Part shown: positions 13,198 through 25,884 of the stretch, piece by piece
Position numbering within the stretch: the stretch's first letter is position 1
Layout of the letters: each line of letters starts with the position of its first letter
Origin: Ophioderma brevispina
Lineage: Eukaryota > Echinodermata > Ophiuroidea > Amphilepidida > Ophiodermatidae
DNA length: 64,000 nucleotides
Direction of reading: 5' to 3'
NCBI GenBank assembly: GCA_023653785.1
Contig: JAMKCH010012439.1
Location: forward strand, 1 to 64,000
The notes under the pieces: generated by a model
What the model was told of the DNA's origin: nothing
Database searches by the model: none
Seen by the model: only the letters and a program-made list of their open reading frames with translations
Program-made: the position numbers and the translations under genes

Positions 13198-14530
13198 TAT
13201 GGGCGGCCCATTGGGGTTGTAAAAAAGGTGTTAACAAGAGAAAGGTCTCTATAAAGTTGAAAAGGGTTGTCTATTACAATGAAAAAGGTTGTCGAAAACC
13301 CCCCAAAAAATGGTGTGTAAAACCCAGAAAGGTGAACAAAAAGTTTGTAACCCCACACAAAGGTGTCTAAAAACCATAACGGTGGTAAAAACTCACAAAG
13401 GTGTTAAAACTCGGAACGGTGTTTAAAAACTGAGAAAGAAAGGTTTGGCTAAAAACGAGACAAGGTGTTGTAAAATTGAGAAATGTCTAAACCCAAAAAG
13501 GTTGTGTAAAACAAAGAACGGCAGTTAAAACCCAAAACGTTGGTAAACCCCACGAAGTGTCTAAAAAACCAGAACGGTGTCCGTAAAAAACCCACAAAGG
13601 TGTCTACTACCCAAAACGGTGTGTAAAACCGAGAAAGGTGGGTAAGCCCAAAACGGGTTAAACCCCACAAAGGTGTTTCAAACCCATAACGGTGTGTAAA
13701 ACCCACAAACAGATGTTCTACCCAAAACGGTGTGGTAAAACGAGAAAGGTGTGTAAAACCCAAAACGGTGTGAACATCCACAAAGGGTATCTGACCCAAA
13801 ACGGTGTGGAAAACTGAGACAAAGGTGTCTCAACTGAGAAAGGTTGTGCCAAATTGAGAAATGTCTAAAACCCCGAAAGGGTGTGTAATGTTTAAAACCG
13901 GCGGAAAGGTTATCTAAACCCAAAAGTGTGTGTAAAACCACACAAAGGTGTCTAAAACCCATAACGGTGTGTAAAACCCACAAAGAGGCTACTACCCAAA
14001 ACGGTTGGGTAAAACCGAGAAAGGTGTTTGTGTAAAACCCAAAACGGTGTGTAAAACCACAAAGTGTTAAACCCCAAAACGGGAGGGGTGTAAAAGCCAT
14101 TACCCAAAACGGTGTTGTATAAAATTGAGAAAAGTTGTCTAAACCGAGAAAGGTGTGTGTAAAACTGACAACGGTGTCTAAAACCCCGAAAGGTTGTCAA
14201 CACAAAACGGTGTGTTACAAACCGCGAGAAAGGGGTCTAAAACACAAAACGGTGTGTAAAACCGAGAAAGGGTGAAAACCAAAAACGGTGTGTAAAACCC
14301 ACAAAGGTGTCCAAAACCCCAAAAGGGGTGTAAAAGCCACTTACCCAAAACGTTATAAAATTGAGAAAAGTGTCTACACCTTGAGGAAAGGCTGTGGAAA
14401 TGGACACGGTGTCTAAACCCAGAAAGGGTGTATAAAACACCAAAACGATGTGGAAAAAACAGGAAGAAAGGTGTCTAAAAACACAAAAAACGGATGTGGA
14501 AACCGAGAAATGTGTAGTGATGTCAGCCCT
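13198..14530 (-). repeat. Left arm of the foldback element (minisatellite array)
   Basis: Alternating ~20-bp units read GTGTAAAACC(CA)AAAACGG and GTGTCTAAAACC(G)AGAAAGG on the + strand, about 60 units with frequent single-base indels. The inner end at about 14512-14535 reads TGTAGTGATGTCAGCCCTG, the complement of the inner boundary of the right arm. Confidence 0.93.
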
Positions 14531-16126
14531 GTGTAATCCCGCACAGGCTGTTAATACATCAGTTTGGCCAACTGGAAGCAGCCAACCACTAAATCCTTCT
14601 GGCAGACCAAATATTGCAAACAAAATCGAAGTCCCCGGGTACTGCGGATAGAAGGCTATATTGTTATGATATTATTAAAAGATGGGTAATGGCCAATGAT
14701 CTGCAATGAAAAAACAATAGTGGTTCTGTTTGGTACCGGAAGGGTGAAACCTATGGGTTGGGTGTTTGACCCGTAGGAGCTCAAAAGTTGAGATTTGCAT
14801 CAAAAATGTACTTTTTATTAAATTTCATGAATTATAATCACAGGATATCAAATAGAAAATTTTAATTAAAAATATTGAATGTTACATGGGAAAGGTGCGT
14901 GTTCGTGCCCCCCCCTCGATTTACTCGGAAGTATTCCAAATTTTGATATCAGATGAAAGGCCTATTTTTCTCATTGTCGTCCTGAAATTTGAGCTTTCAA
15001 ATCCATATCATTCCCAAGATATAAACAAAAAACCGCCGTTTTAGTGGTTAGCCATCAACATTAGAACAGTATTGAATGGGGCTTTTGCTTCTTCCATCAA
15101 AACCGCAAGTTTATTTCCCACGGTACTGATGGGGTAGTATATGCAAGTGCCAGGCTCTCATATCAAGCAGACAACCCAATAGACCTATATCGGAACAAGC
15201 ACCTTTAAAATCAATTTACTTTCCTTTAAAAGTATGTGTATTTCAATGGGACATTTATATAGTGTGCTCCCTTCGAGGACCATGTATGGGATGTAGACCG
15301 GGGATGTAGATCTGCCAAAATACTACATTTGAGTGTCAAAAGTCTAAACATTATTTGTCTCAAAATGGTTCGCTCATAAAGAACAAACTTGTTCGTGTTT
15401 GTTACCGACTTAAAGCAAGCCCTTCCAATGCAAAATAAGCGAGTTATTTTAATAACTCCAATTTCAGCATGCACTCCATTGCATAATGACTATTTTGAGC
15501 CAAAAATGGAAGTTTTTGACTTATTTTGATGTCAAGCATAATTATAATTACAACACCAATATGATATTTAATAAAACAATTTCTTCAATTTACAGAGGAC
15601 ATTATTACATGTGAACAAAATTATATCAGTAGAAACATAGCCGATATTTGACTGCAGAGTCAGCTTTATTCATGGTACTACTATTGGTAGTCCGCGGCTG
15701 AGCTTGAGCCCCAGTCCGGGGAAGCAGCCTTTCCAAAACTGCACCTAATGCCTATCTATGCTACTAAAAACAGACCTGTTGTCTGTCTCTCCGGCTATGC
15801 ATTTCGCTATGCTTTGGCATAGGGCCTATGGGGCTGATATTTGGCATGAAGGTAGGTGAGGAGAATCTGAGGTTTGTTATCATGGTGATCCATATACATG
15901 TATATAGAGGTCATCCAGTTGGGCAAGAAAGCCAGGTAATCGCGAAACCGGGATCTGTAACAAGTGCTAGCAGTGTCTTCTCCAACTTGGTTACTGGCTG
16001 ATGCCATGATCACAGTTATGAGTACGTACACGACACACGTCCTGTATGAACGAGTGAATGCAGGATTGACTCCGGATGTCAAAGGCGTGAAAGAATACGT
16101 GCTGCCTTTACCAGTTTGTATATGGC
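14531..16126. other. Unique centre of the foldback element
   Basis: About 1.6 kb of non-repetitive DNA between the arms. Frames at 15226-15474 (-) and 15807-16154 (-) are open but show no transposase, integrase or other recognised motif. A C7 run lies near 14908. Confidence 0.5.
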
Positions 16127-17403
16127 TGACATCACTACACCTCGGTTTACACACCGTTGTGGGTTTTATACACCTTCGTGAGTTTTAGATTACTCATCAG
16201 GGCTGACATCACTACACCTTTCTCGGTTTTAGACACCTTTCTCGGTTTACACACCGTTATGGGTTTTATACACCTTTGTGAGTTTTAGATTACTCAGGGC
16301 TGACATCACTACACCTTTCTCGGTTTTAGGCAAATTTCTCGGTTTACACACCGTTATGGGTTTTATACACCTTTGTGAGTTTTAGATTACTCAGGGCTGA
16401 CATCACTACACCTTTCTCGGTTTTAGACACCTTTCTCGGTTTACACACCGTTTGGGTTTTAGACACCTTTCTCAGTTTATACACCGTTTTGAATTTTAGA
16501 CACCTTTGTGGAATTTATACACCGTTATGGGATTTGGACACCTTTGTGGGTTTTACACACCGTTTGGGTTTTGGACAGCTGTCTCGGTTTTACACCATTC
16601 GTTGGTTTAAATACCTTTCTCGGTTTACACACCATTTTGGGTTTTAGACACCTTATTCGGTTTTACACACCGTTATGGGTTTACACACCGTTTTGGGTTA
16701 TAGACACCTTTCTCAGTTTACACACCGTTTGGGTTTTAGACACCTTTCTCAGTTTTACACGCCGTTTTGGGTTTTAGACACCTTTCTCAGTTTTACACGC
16801 CGTTTTGGGTTTTAGACACCTTTCTCAGTTTTACACGGTGTTTTGGGTTTTGGACACCTTTCTTAGTTTTACACGCTGTTTTTGAGTGGTTTTGGACACC
16901 TTTGTGGTTTTACACACCATTTTTGGGTTTTAGTCACCTTTGTGGTTACACAACGTGTTCTTGTTTGAGACACTTCTCGGTTTACACCTATTTTGGGTTT
17001 TTACACCTTTCTCAGTTTTACCCACCGTTTGGGTTTTAGATACATTGTGGGTTTTACACACTTTTTTGGGGTTTTATACCATTCTAAATTTAAACAGCGT
17101 TTTGGGTTTTGACACACCTTCTGAGTGTAACACACCGTTTTGAGTTTCTAGACACCTTTTCTGAGTTGTGCACATTGTTTTCGGTTTTTTATACACCGTT
17201 CCTCCTTTTTACATCACCGTTTTGGGTTTTACACACCTTTCTCAGCTGTACACACCGTTTGGGTTCTAGACACCTTTCTCAGTTTTACACACCGTTTTGG
17301 GGGTATTTAACACCTTTTTCCATTGTAATGACACCGTTTTCAACTTTTCAGACACCTTGCTCCTTGCTGACACCTTTTTTTGGAGGCCCAATGGCCGCCC
17401 ATA
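16127..17403 (+). repeat. Right arm of the foldback element (minisatellite array)
   Basis: About 60 units alternating TTTTACACACCGTTTTGGG and TTTTAGACACCTTTCTCAG. The inner end carries a higher-order repeat: GGGCTGACATCACTACACC recurs near 16199, 16297 and 16396 with a partial copy at 16127, a period of about 98 bp. This repeat is expanded only in this arm. Confidence 0.93.
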
Positions 17404-17409
17404 CGGAAA

Positions 17410-18639
17410 AGCAAATGTTCTTTGGCTAAGAGAGGAGGGCGCAAAAGAAAACGCTAAAGATTTGTAAGTAAATAGTGGGCACGCAGGTTTATATGGAAAA
17501 ATATAACTTTAGTTTGTCTGTCTGAAGGCTCGACGTTGTCGCCCACGCTATATGTTGTATGCCCTCCATTAGTAATACGTATTGGTCTTTCCACCCACGT
17601 ATTCTGTTTTCACACTATTGGCTACTCATACTTATTAAGGGATAAGGGTACAATTGAGTCGTAACCGTTCACTTTAACTCTAGCTCTCTTTGTGTTGCCT
17701 ACTATTTTGATGCATAACTTTGCCTGTCCGAGCTTAATTCAAACATCATGGAGTCCCTTGTTAAGAAACACTAGTCCATGGTCCCAGGGAAAGAAGCACT
17801 TTAAATGTGAGATAATTCCTTTGCAATTACCTATACTAAAACCGTGCTTGCTGGTACAATTATGTCTTTAGCGATGCAAAAATTCGTGGCAAGTGGTTCA
17901 TAATTATCAACAGAGGGTTTTCCGCTGGCAGTAATAAGAGAAAGACCTCTTCAGGATTTAGGCCGGCATTTATGGTTCCTGAAAAAAAAACACTGCATGG
18001 ACACATTTTTTAAAAGATTTTAACAATTCCTAAATCTAGCTGATTTAAATTTCAACTTGCTTGCGAGGAAAACAGATTTTTGTGTCAGAGCGGTGCACAT
18101 AGGCAATGACATGTGGTATCAGCGACAAAGAGTTGCTCCGAAATACAGGTTCTTGTATGAGACCTGTACGATATTGAAATGAACCCCAGGTCCCCACTCA
18201 CTGTCATCTTTAAAAATTTTCAATGGTAAAATACATACATACATCAAAAGATATTGAATGTTTTGCATATCTGTATTCCTGAGATTTATATTTTGAAGCT
18301 TCATCGCGGATCTTCATAAAACAATTTTGTTCTAAAATGGGACGTAGCTTTAGAAGAGTCCATTTATAAAAGAAATTGTTCGAAAGTATTTGTCTTATAA
18401 TGTTAATCCCTACTTATCGTACAGCGATTTCTTCCACATGTGCGATAACAAGTTGTAAAAGCGTTGATAAGAGACTTATCTCATCACCTCGTTTATTGGT
18501 CCAGTTTAACCTTTAGGACTAAAGTTGGTTCCACTTTTTTGCACTTAAGAAGATAATGATGATATTATATTTAATACCTTATAGCATAATAACGACGTAT
18601 TGCTATAGTGTATATGAATGAACATAATATCTGCGCCAA
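17410..18639. other. Gene-free stretch
   Basis: No coding or RNA feature recognised; only short frames of no known family. Confidence 0.45.
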
Positions 18640-18880
18640 GGAAAGAGAGAGCGCAAATCGGTACTAAGTGCGGGCGTGTGTAGCGCGCGGCGGTCGCAAG
18701 CGGCGGATCCCTTTTCACCCTCTCCCCACACTGTGGGAAAATCCTTTTCCAGCCTCATTTTGAAATACGGCGACTGGTCCACTTCACCCACTCTCGGCAA
18801 ACGGCATAGACAGCTCATAATGGACGGACGCCGTCCCGCCTTTAGTTTGGCAATTCGCGACTCAGCGGGCGCAACTTAAA
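18640..18880. promoter_or_regulatory. GC-rich CpG-bearing island with a Su(H)-type site, possible enhancer or promoter
   Basis: This ~240-bp block is much richer in G+C and CpG than its surroundings (for example GTAGCGCGCGGCGGTCGC near 18680). It contains TGTGGGAA at 18732-18739, which fits the Su(H)/RBPJ consensus YGTGRGAA. Open frames of 67-71 codons on both strands follow from the base composition and are not recognised. It lies about 11 kb upstream of HEY; regulatory function is a guess from composition and one motif. Confidence 0.25.
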
Positions 18881-20782
18881 TGCAGTGTTTTAAAACAGTA
18901 ATAGGGAGATCTATGGCTAATTTGTCAGTGTAGAGGTGAAAAGGGTTGCGTTATTTATTGCTTTTGTCAGGTGGGATATCAACGAACGAAATAATTACCA
19001 AATTGTATTGCATATTGCATGAGTCAAACTTCCATCACAATATTGAAAACAAAGACTTGACGAATGCACTAGCAGTGATCAAGTGTAGGAGAAAGGTGTT
19101 GTCAGAGAGACTAAACCACAAGATATGATGCTTGTAGGTCCACTTGTTTGAAACACTTACCTTATAAAAATATCGAATTAAGAATATACTAGGTGAAAAT
19201 CGCCAGACCATACGTTTAGAAGTAAAGCAGTAATAGAAATATAACAAAAACCAAATTTTCTTTGATTTTGCTCTTAAATAAAAGGATTATGCAAAAAATC
19301 ACTAAACTTCCCTTTTAAATAACTGAAAAAAAGGAAAAATTGACTTAAAGTAAAGCTTGAAGAACAAAATGAAAATTTACTTGTACAAATGGTCTAATTA
19401 AAACTCTAAATGTTAACCCCCTGAGGTCTACAAGTCGATTTTTATTGGTTATACAATGGTTTATATGATGCATTTAGCCCAATCAGAGACTGATAAGAAA
19501 AGCTTATATGTTTTTACATATAGAATTCTATTTTGATTGGTTAGTCCGAGGTTATGTCATGTTATATCATGGGAATGAACCAATCAGAGCTCTGTAAGAA
19601 AGGCGGTAGACCGGGGTTAAAACAGTTAGCTCATCTAGAGCCAAACCACTTGATGGAGTTGTAATTAATCAAAAACAAATCCAGTGGGCCTAAAATCTCA
19701 ACATCAAATAAATGAGAGCGTGGTTTGAAACGGTGGTATTATTGCGGTAAGGTATTTAGTGATTTCCCACAAAGATTAACATGATTAGGTCATCTCAACG
19801 GATTGAGATTTTTATATTATCTGAACCGTTCGCATAATTAATGTAATATGTGCATAAATCACTTACTTCATATTCGTTTTTTCTTAGGATTCGGAACTCG
19901 AGGACAACATGAAGATTGAAACATTGCCATATCACCAAAATGCAATGTCAAAATCAACCCACACTGTGGAAATTGTCTTTTTTTCGGCAATATATATAGG
20001 TGAACAAGAAGATGCTAAAAATCATGAAAATACACCCCTTGATATCTACAAGTTTGTTAAATCAGCAACATGGAAGTACCTTTTCCGAAAGGGACATTTT
20101 ACCAATCAAGGAAAACGCGGACGTACAAGATCAACGTTGCACATGTGTGGGAATATTGAAAATCCAGTTATACTGGACATGTGCGCGCCAAATTAAATTG
20201 TGAAATCGTCCACCTCGACATAAGCAGACGACACCCCTCCCGGCATGTTCAATCGACAACTTGACACACTCACGTCATTTTGCTAGCTACTCTGGGTTGT
20301 TATCGATTTTGATATCTCATAATTACAAGATATCCGGGGCACTCATACATGAAAGTGCGAGGTACGGGAATCGATCAACATAATATTATAAAGCAAAAGT
20401 CCATCATATCATCGGGCAATGGCGAAGTGCAAAAAGTTTACAGTATGAAAGTTAACATGCATAATACGATGCCCGTATGGCCGGAAGAGCAGGATTTTTT
20501 CAGTTGGGGAAGTTTGTCAACAGTGGACCTTTCTCACAAGTATGGATCTTTTTGCCAGGAGAGAGATGCAAGTTGGCGAAAGTGGGCTATTTTAACCAAA
20601 TTAAGTTTTAGATTTTAGGACTTTTTAAAAACTTTTGGAATGGGGGACGTGGGTCACCATGGCATCCCTGCGACCGATAATAGAGCGAGTCCCATTTTGT
20701 TGCAATGATGTTATTTAGAAAAAAAAATCATTTTAATGATTTTTAAGTAAATAATTGCAAAAAGTGTTAAAAACTTTTAAGT
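18881..20782. other. Gene-free stretch with a CCAAT-motif cluster
   Basis: Four CCAAT/ATTGG motifs occur in both orientations at about 19443-19590, two of them in a shared CCAATCAGAG context (19478, 19579). The alternating orientation suggests a worn palindromic MITE rather than a promoter. No gene recognised; frames at 19909-20196 and 20349-20618 match nothing I know. Confidence 0.4.
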
Positions 20783-21165
20783 GAGTGGCGTGGTCTAATG
20801 GTTAGGGGAGCTTCCCTTTGGACCAGGGGTTCCCGGTTCAAATCTAGTGTGGCACTTGCTTGGATTTATTCAGGTACTCAAGTCTGTATTTAATTTGTAT
20901 AAGTGTTTGGTGAAACCTCAAGAATTACCACTATCTTCGTGGTTCATTTGATATGGCAAGGAACCATGAAAGCTTACACTACCCATTCGGTGGTGTCTTT
21001 GTGTTGATTTTTAGTTTGTTTGGATGTTGCAAAAACAGGCGTGATTAAGTGCTGCCTTGAAGTTGCATTGTTATGTTTGATTAGTTTGTGTATGTCTTGG
21101 CCAATGCTAGACTTCCTGCTACGATACGAGATTAAATAACCAGTTATTATTATTTTATATTATGT
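20783..21165 (+). mobile_element. tRNA-derived SINE with (ATT)n tail
   Basis: The head carries an A box (TGGTCTAATGG, 20791-20801) and a B box (GGTTCAAATC, 20835-20844) at normal tRNA spacing, but the stems are too mismatched for a working tRNA. About 290 bp of tRNA-unrelated body follows, ending in GATTAAATAACCAG and an ATT-repeat tail (21140-21165). This order of pol III tRNA head, unique body and simple-repeat tail is the standard layout of tRNA-derived SINEs. Such tails usually match the 3' end of a partner LINE; the ATT tail here resembles the one at 24750-24812. Confidence 0.75.
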
Positions 21166-22146
21166 ATTTTTTTATTTTATTTGTTTTACATAAATTCCTA
21201 CACAAAATTTGATATGGATGACAGGAAAGGACTTTAAAACCGTAACATTTTTACCATTGTGTTCACTTCCGCCTCACTTCAAATCATCTTGTGACATGAA
21301 ACTTCATACGCCAGGGTAATTGCCTATGCCTATGTGATACAACATCACTTCTTGGCGCTTTACGTTTAGAATAAAAGCTTCCTTGCTCTTACCGCGTGGA
21401 AATGTTACGTCCACAGAAAGCCTAGCCGGTGTAAGAAAATAACATTCCTAAGGTGAATGATCCCCGGAGAATGATCCAGAAAGTTGCGCAATCACTTTGA
21501 TGGAGAATTGACCACCTGCGTTTGGAATTCAACAGGTGAATGGTATGTTAGTCTTGCAATGTGGAGAGTCGTTGATAAAAAAAATCAGCAGTAAGTTGCT
21601 ATGTAGATCACACCGCGCTCATTTTGCACTACTTTTTCTCACAGGAGTTCCCAGGCTTCACATCGCCTTTTCCAATCTTATCATTCTACCTCGTCCCCTG
21701 TCATCATGCGACAAAAAGATTGACGATCTGTTTACTGTATCAAACACACGATGTGGCAAGATAGTGTTAAATGTATAAAGTACAATGAATGTTACAACGG
21801 TGCTAAATATTATGGTAGTACTAAAAGTTTAATGTTGTTAAGGCGTGTTGCATGGTATTTAATATGTCAATTTAAGGTTTGTGTAAATCCAGCGGGAAGT
21901 TACTGAGGTAATAAAAAGTAAAATTTAATATCGTTATATACATTGAAAAATGATACATGTTGGAGATGAGGTGACGTGAAGAGAGGTTTATTGGTATACA
22001 CCTATGAGAAATGTTGTACATCTATGTCTATGCAAATTCACAATCAGAATGTAGGTCAAAATTACGGGTTTTATCTGCAGCCATTACCTTTGATTCGTCC
22101 ATCCAACCATAATTATTCCAACAAAGACTATAACACAGGCAACATA
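21166..22146. other. Gene-free stretch
   Basis: No recognisable coding or RNA feature. Confidence 0.45.
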
Positions 22147-22350
22147 TTAACAGGAAGTGGTCGTGGAAGTGACAGTGGCAGTAGCAGTAATGGTAACGTT
22201 GGAAGTAGTGGTGGTAGTACTGGAAGTAGTGGTGCTGGTGTTGGTGGTACTGAGTAGCAATGATAGTGTAGTTGTAGGGGTGGAAGTAGTAGTAGCAGAA
22301 ACTATAGAAGTACAAAAGCTTACAAATGAGGTGGAAGCAGTTGGGTTAGT
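22147..22350. repeat. GGT/AGT trinucleotide tract with TGAGGTGGAAG end
   Basis: A degenerate (GGT/AGT)n tract is followed by GAGGTGGAAGCAGTTGGG and GTCAGTG. The same order recurs at 22925-23119, so the two are related dispersed copies. The Gly/Ser-rich and Val-rich frames here are repeat artefacts. Confidence 0.75.
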
Positions 22351-22924
22351 GTCAGTGTATAGTTTACAAATACTAAGGGGAAAGTGGGCACATTGTATAA
22401 CACCTAAGTAGATCCTTGTCCTTTGATTGGAGGATTATTGTCATATGGCATTCAATAAATGGTATATATAAAACTTACGTCACATTCAGTGCATTTTTAA
22501 TCCATTGGGCGTTCATGCAATGTTATTTTCAGTGATGCGGTGCTACATCGAATCTTAGAACTTACGTAACTAGACTTTGGGTAAGATGGAACGTTTCATG
22601 AAAATATTCTTACCATGGCACTCATAGACATTCATTATTTCTGTACTTTTTCCCTTGGTATACGCTGGCTACTGGTCAATCGCCCGAAAGTCCGAACACG
22701 AAAGGCTAAGGTGATAGGCCGGTAGCCATACCAGGAGAAAATAGGTACCTATTTTCTCTCCTATCGGCCCCTGTAGTCCTTTCCCTCACTGTGACGCTGG
22801 GGAACGAATGTTGCAGGGAACCAATCGGAACTTATATCCCAAGGGGAAATAGTACTTGCAAGACGACAAACAATGAATGGCATGAACTATTTCACGAATA
22901 TTCACATGTTCAAGAGTGTAAGAA

Positions 22925-23285
22925 TGTGTATATTATTAATTATAGTTATTATAGTCGTAGTAGAAGTATAGTAGAATAGTAGTAGAGTAGTAGTGGCTTG
23001 TTGTGTGGTAAGATGGTGTTTGGTCATAGTTGTATGATAGTTGTAGTTGTAGGGTGGAAGTAGTAGTAGAAAGTGGATGGCCCACTGAGGTGGAAGAGGT
23101 TGGGCGTCAGTGGTATATATATCTCTATATCTCTACTCTATCAATCTATATCTATATCTCTATATATATATATATATTATATCTATATATATTATATATA
23201 TATCTCTATTAATATATCTAAATACTCTACTATCTCTCCATATATCTCATCACCACTGACGCAACCTCTTCCACCTCATTCCTAG
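22925..23285. repeat. Trinucleotide tract and AT-rich palindrome
   Basis: An (AGT)n-like tract leads to TGAGGTGGAAGAGGTTGGG and CGTCAGTGGT (about 23089-23117). The inverted match ACCACTGACGCAACCTCTTCC ends near 23278. The ~145 bp between is nearly pure A/T with CTC interruptions. The structure is a 27-bp-stem hairpin with an AT-rich loop. Confidence 0.85.
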
Positions 23286-24749
23286 TACATCATATATATA
23301 TATCCAATTGCACTTTATCAGTTCATATAATTTGTTGCCATGATAGAGCCAAAAAAACACCATTAGTCTTCAATGTCTGATTTTAGAGGTTTTCCTACTG
23401 TAGATGGAATGATGCATTTGTAAACAAAATTGTCACATCTTTTCCAAATATCTTACCATTTCATGTCCTTTACACCATTAAGATACGCATCAATAACAAT
23501 GTACATACCCCATATAATCATTTTGGGCAAGATTCACTTCGTTACCGCCGTGTGTTTACATGAGTAAGCCGTGGACAGAAGGGCAAAACAGCTACAGAAT
23601 CACCTAAGACTGTAGCTCGCCTACCTAACCGATTGGAATATTTTTGCAGCAAAATTTACTAGTTAACTACTTTTTCCGATGATTCATATATTTTGGGAGT
23701 TTTATGTTTACTTAACAATGCAAACTGGTGGAGAACACTCAGGGTCCAGTTTTTCATATATATTATTGCTAAAGAGAAATATATATGAATGCGTCAACAG
23801 AAGTATTACAATCTGGTAAAATCTTACTTCGTATTTACAATTTAACGACCGGAAATCACTTTTGATTGTACAATTTGGTTCACGTTATTATTAAAATTAT
23901 GGTAACACTACAAATTGAGACAATAAATAAAATCAATCAATCTAAATAGCGGTATTCTACTGGTGGAGTTGAAAACCTATATATGGCTATGGCTAATAAA
24001 GTCATTTTTCAATTAGGCATGATGTATCATGAAAATAATCATTAACGGGGATCGTCAACTAAAACAATTGTTCCTTTCGCGTATTATAACATATCATCAT
24101 ATATCGGTCCATCAAAATTCTTCAGAGCCGTTGTAAGGCATCGTGCATGCACGTCATACGCATGTCTATAGGTAATTATAACTAGTATTACCACGTTATG
24201 CATTATTTTTGAAGCAAAAATAAATACTGCGCGTGGGAAAATCGTGGCGACTTGAGTGGTTGACGGCTTCGCCGTAAGCTAGACGAGACTAAAGCAAAGC
24301 ACACTTTCGCTTGAATATAGATATGCATGTTATCAGTATTAGTCCTTTGTTGAGAATTAGCGTTATGATATTTGCTATAAGACAAATGCAGTAAATGTTT
24401 TTCGGCATGACATAGGAGGACTCCTACATTCCAGAAATGAATGATGTTACAAGCGAGGTTAAAGTCATTTTAGTTTTGTCTTGTTCGATACGTTGAAATC
24501 TGTGTGGGAGCGACTTAGCGCACCGCTGCATCGCACTTAAAAGAATCTGATTAAATCGGCAAGAGTATTTGACCTATTTCAGATTAAAAAGTGATCTAGT
24601 TACCTTTTTCTCTAATATCATGTCAAAGAGTGTATTTTAGCAGAAAACGAGTATCCCTCTTTTGTTTGATTCCTGTTTTTGTAAATACGATGCATGCGAG
24701 TCTCAGATATATGTTCAGTTCAATTCTGTCTTCTTGCAGTTTTGTTTTT
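23286..24749. other. Gene-free stretch
   Basis: No recognisable gene. One CGTGGGAA (24232-24239) matches the Su(H) consensus but stands alone. Confidence 0.45.
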
Positions 24750-24812
24750 CAGCAGCGCTTGGAAACTGTTACGTTGATAAAGCGCTATATAAAAACTGAT
24801 TATTATTATTTG
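24750..24812 (+). mobile_element. LINE (or partner SINE) 3' tail with (ATT)n
   Basis: The sequence AGCAGCGCTTGGAAAC...GATAAAGCGCTATATAAAAACTGATTATTATTATT matches the typical 3' end of CR1/L2-type retrotransposons and their SINE partners in invertebrate deuterostomes: an AAGCGCTATATAA block closed by an ATT repeat. Only the tail is evident; upstream sequence has no coding remnant. Family assignment is from memory of the motif. Confidence 0.55.
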
Positions 24813-25882
24813 TTGTGGTCACAGTTTTGTTTGTTTCTCACTTGGACATTGAGCCTGCCATAGACATGTCTTGTGCGACTCTTTACAAAGTTTGGTGGGT
24901 TGAAAAATTAGGGTGTTGAAGAACAGACACTAAAGCATTTTAAAGCGGTCTCGAAGATGCCATATACGACTGTTTTGTTTAATATATATAATAAAAGTCG
25001 GGATTAGTAAGCGAAGAATAAAAAATCGTAATTTCTTGACAAATACGGCGTGTTAAGCTTAGCTACTTAGAGGATCTTTACTACAACAATTTCAAACTGA
25101 AAAAAAATTGACTTCGGTGACAAATAGAACACGCGATTTGTTTATCTTTGAAAGAAATCTCTGATAGTGGTTTTAATTACAGACCACGTTTTTTTTAATT
25201 CCTGCCTTTTGTTGGACCGGTGGGGCTACCCACTTAACGCATTTTTTTCATCCTGAGTATTGAAGAACCCTTTTTCCATTTTATTTAAATATTTTTAATC
25301 GCAGATTATGGAAGACCTCCAACAGTCCAAAATGAACAAATGTCTATATTTCATCTTCGATTGTAGATGAATAAAATAACAAATTATAGCGCAGTGTACC
25401 TTCATTATGGGGCAAAAGATGGTAACATTATGTAGGTCAAAACGCAGAGTGGGGTGCAGAACAGTAGCATTTATTTCATATGTCATAAAATGAAATCCCA
25501 TGGCTCGTTAACTGAAAATAAAGTAGAGGGAATAATGTCACTTTATCATTATGATAATACCTCTGGAGAATGCAGGCCAACGTTTGCATTGATCTAGATC
25601 ACGGATAAAGACCATTACAATGCAGTGAAAAAATATTTTGTGATGTTGTGCATTCTGGGCAAAATGACAGTGAACAAGCGAAATGAACTCCCTATAAGAT
25701 TTTCAGCCTCGCGGTTCGTTGACGCAGTTTTCGACGAAACTGAGTTACACAATTTATATGAATTTAAAAATTTTTTAGGTTTTTTCTTTTTTTAAATATT
25801 GTTATACATTTTTAAAATGTTTGCATTTTGAGCACGTAACAAGTACGAATGTTAATTAATTAAGCAGTAATTAAGGTTAATA
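24813..25882. other. Gene-free stretch
   Basis: No recognisable coding or RNA feature. Confidence 0.45.
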
Positions 25883-25884
25883 TA

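Larger units (their letters stand above)
13198..17403. mobile_element. Complete 4.2-kb foldback transposon with 1.3-kb minisatellite inverted arms
   Basis: The ends are a perfect 11-bp inverted pair, TATGGGCGGCC at 13198 and GGCCGCCCATA ending at 17403. They are flanked by identical CGGAAA on both sides (13192-13197 and 17404-17409), which reads as a 6-bp target-site duplication. Each arm is a long array of ~20-bp repeats in opposite orientation, and both arms stop inward at the same boundary sequence (GGGCTGACATCACTACACC or its complement). The 1.6-kb centre has no transposase-like frame, so the element is probably mobilised in trans. Foldback elements with repeat-built inverted arms are known as FB in Drosophila and TU in sea urchins; membership in either family is inference from architecture. 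All long W/F/T-rich or K/N/P-rich frames inside are repeat artefacts. Confidence 0.85.

Noticed and set aside
13149..17429. Long overlapping frames rich in Phe, Trp, Thr and Gly over both foldback arms
   Set aside because: They translate the ~20-bp minisatellite; composition and frame shifts follow the repeat, with no conserved protein signature.
20785..20855. Functional tRNA gene
   Set aside because: A and B boxes are good but the acceptor, anticodon and T stems are mismatched and the sequence continues into a SINE body with an ATT tail.
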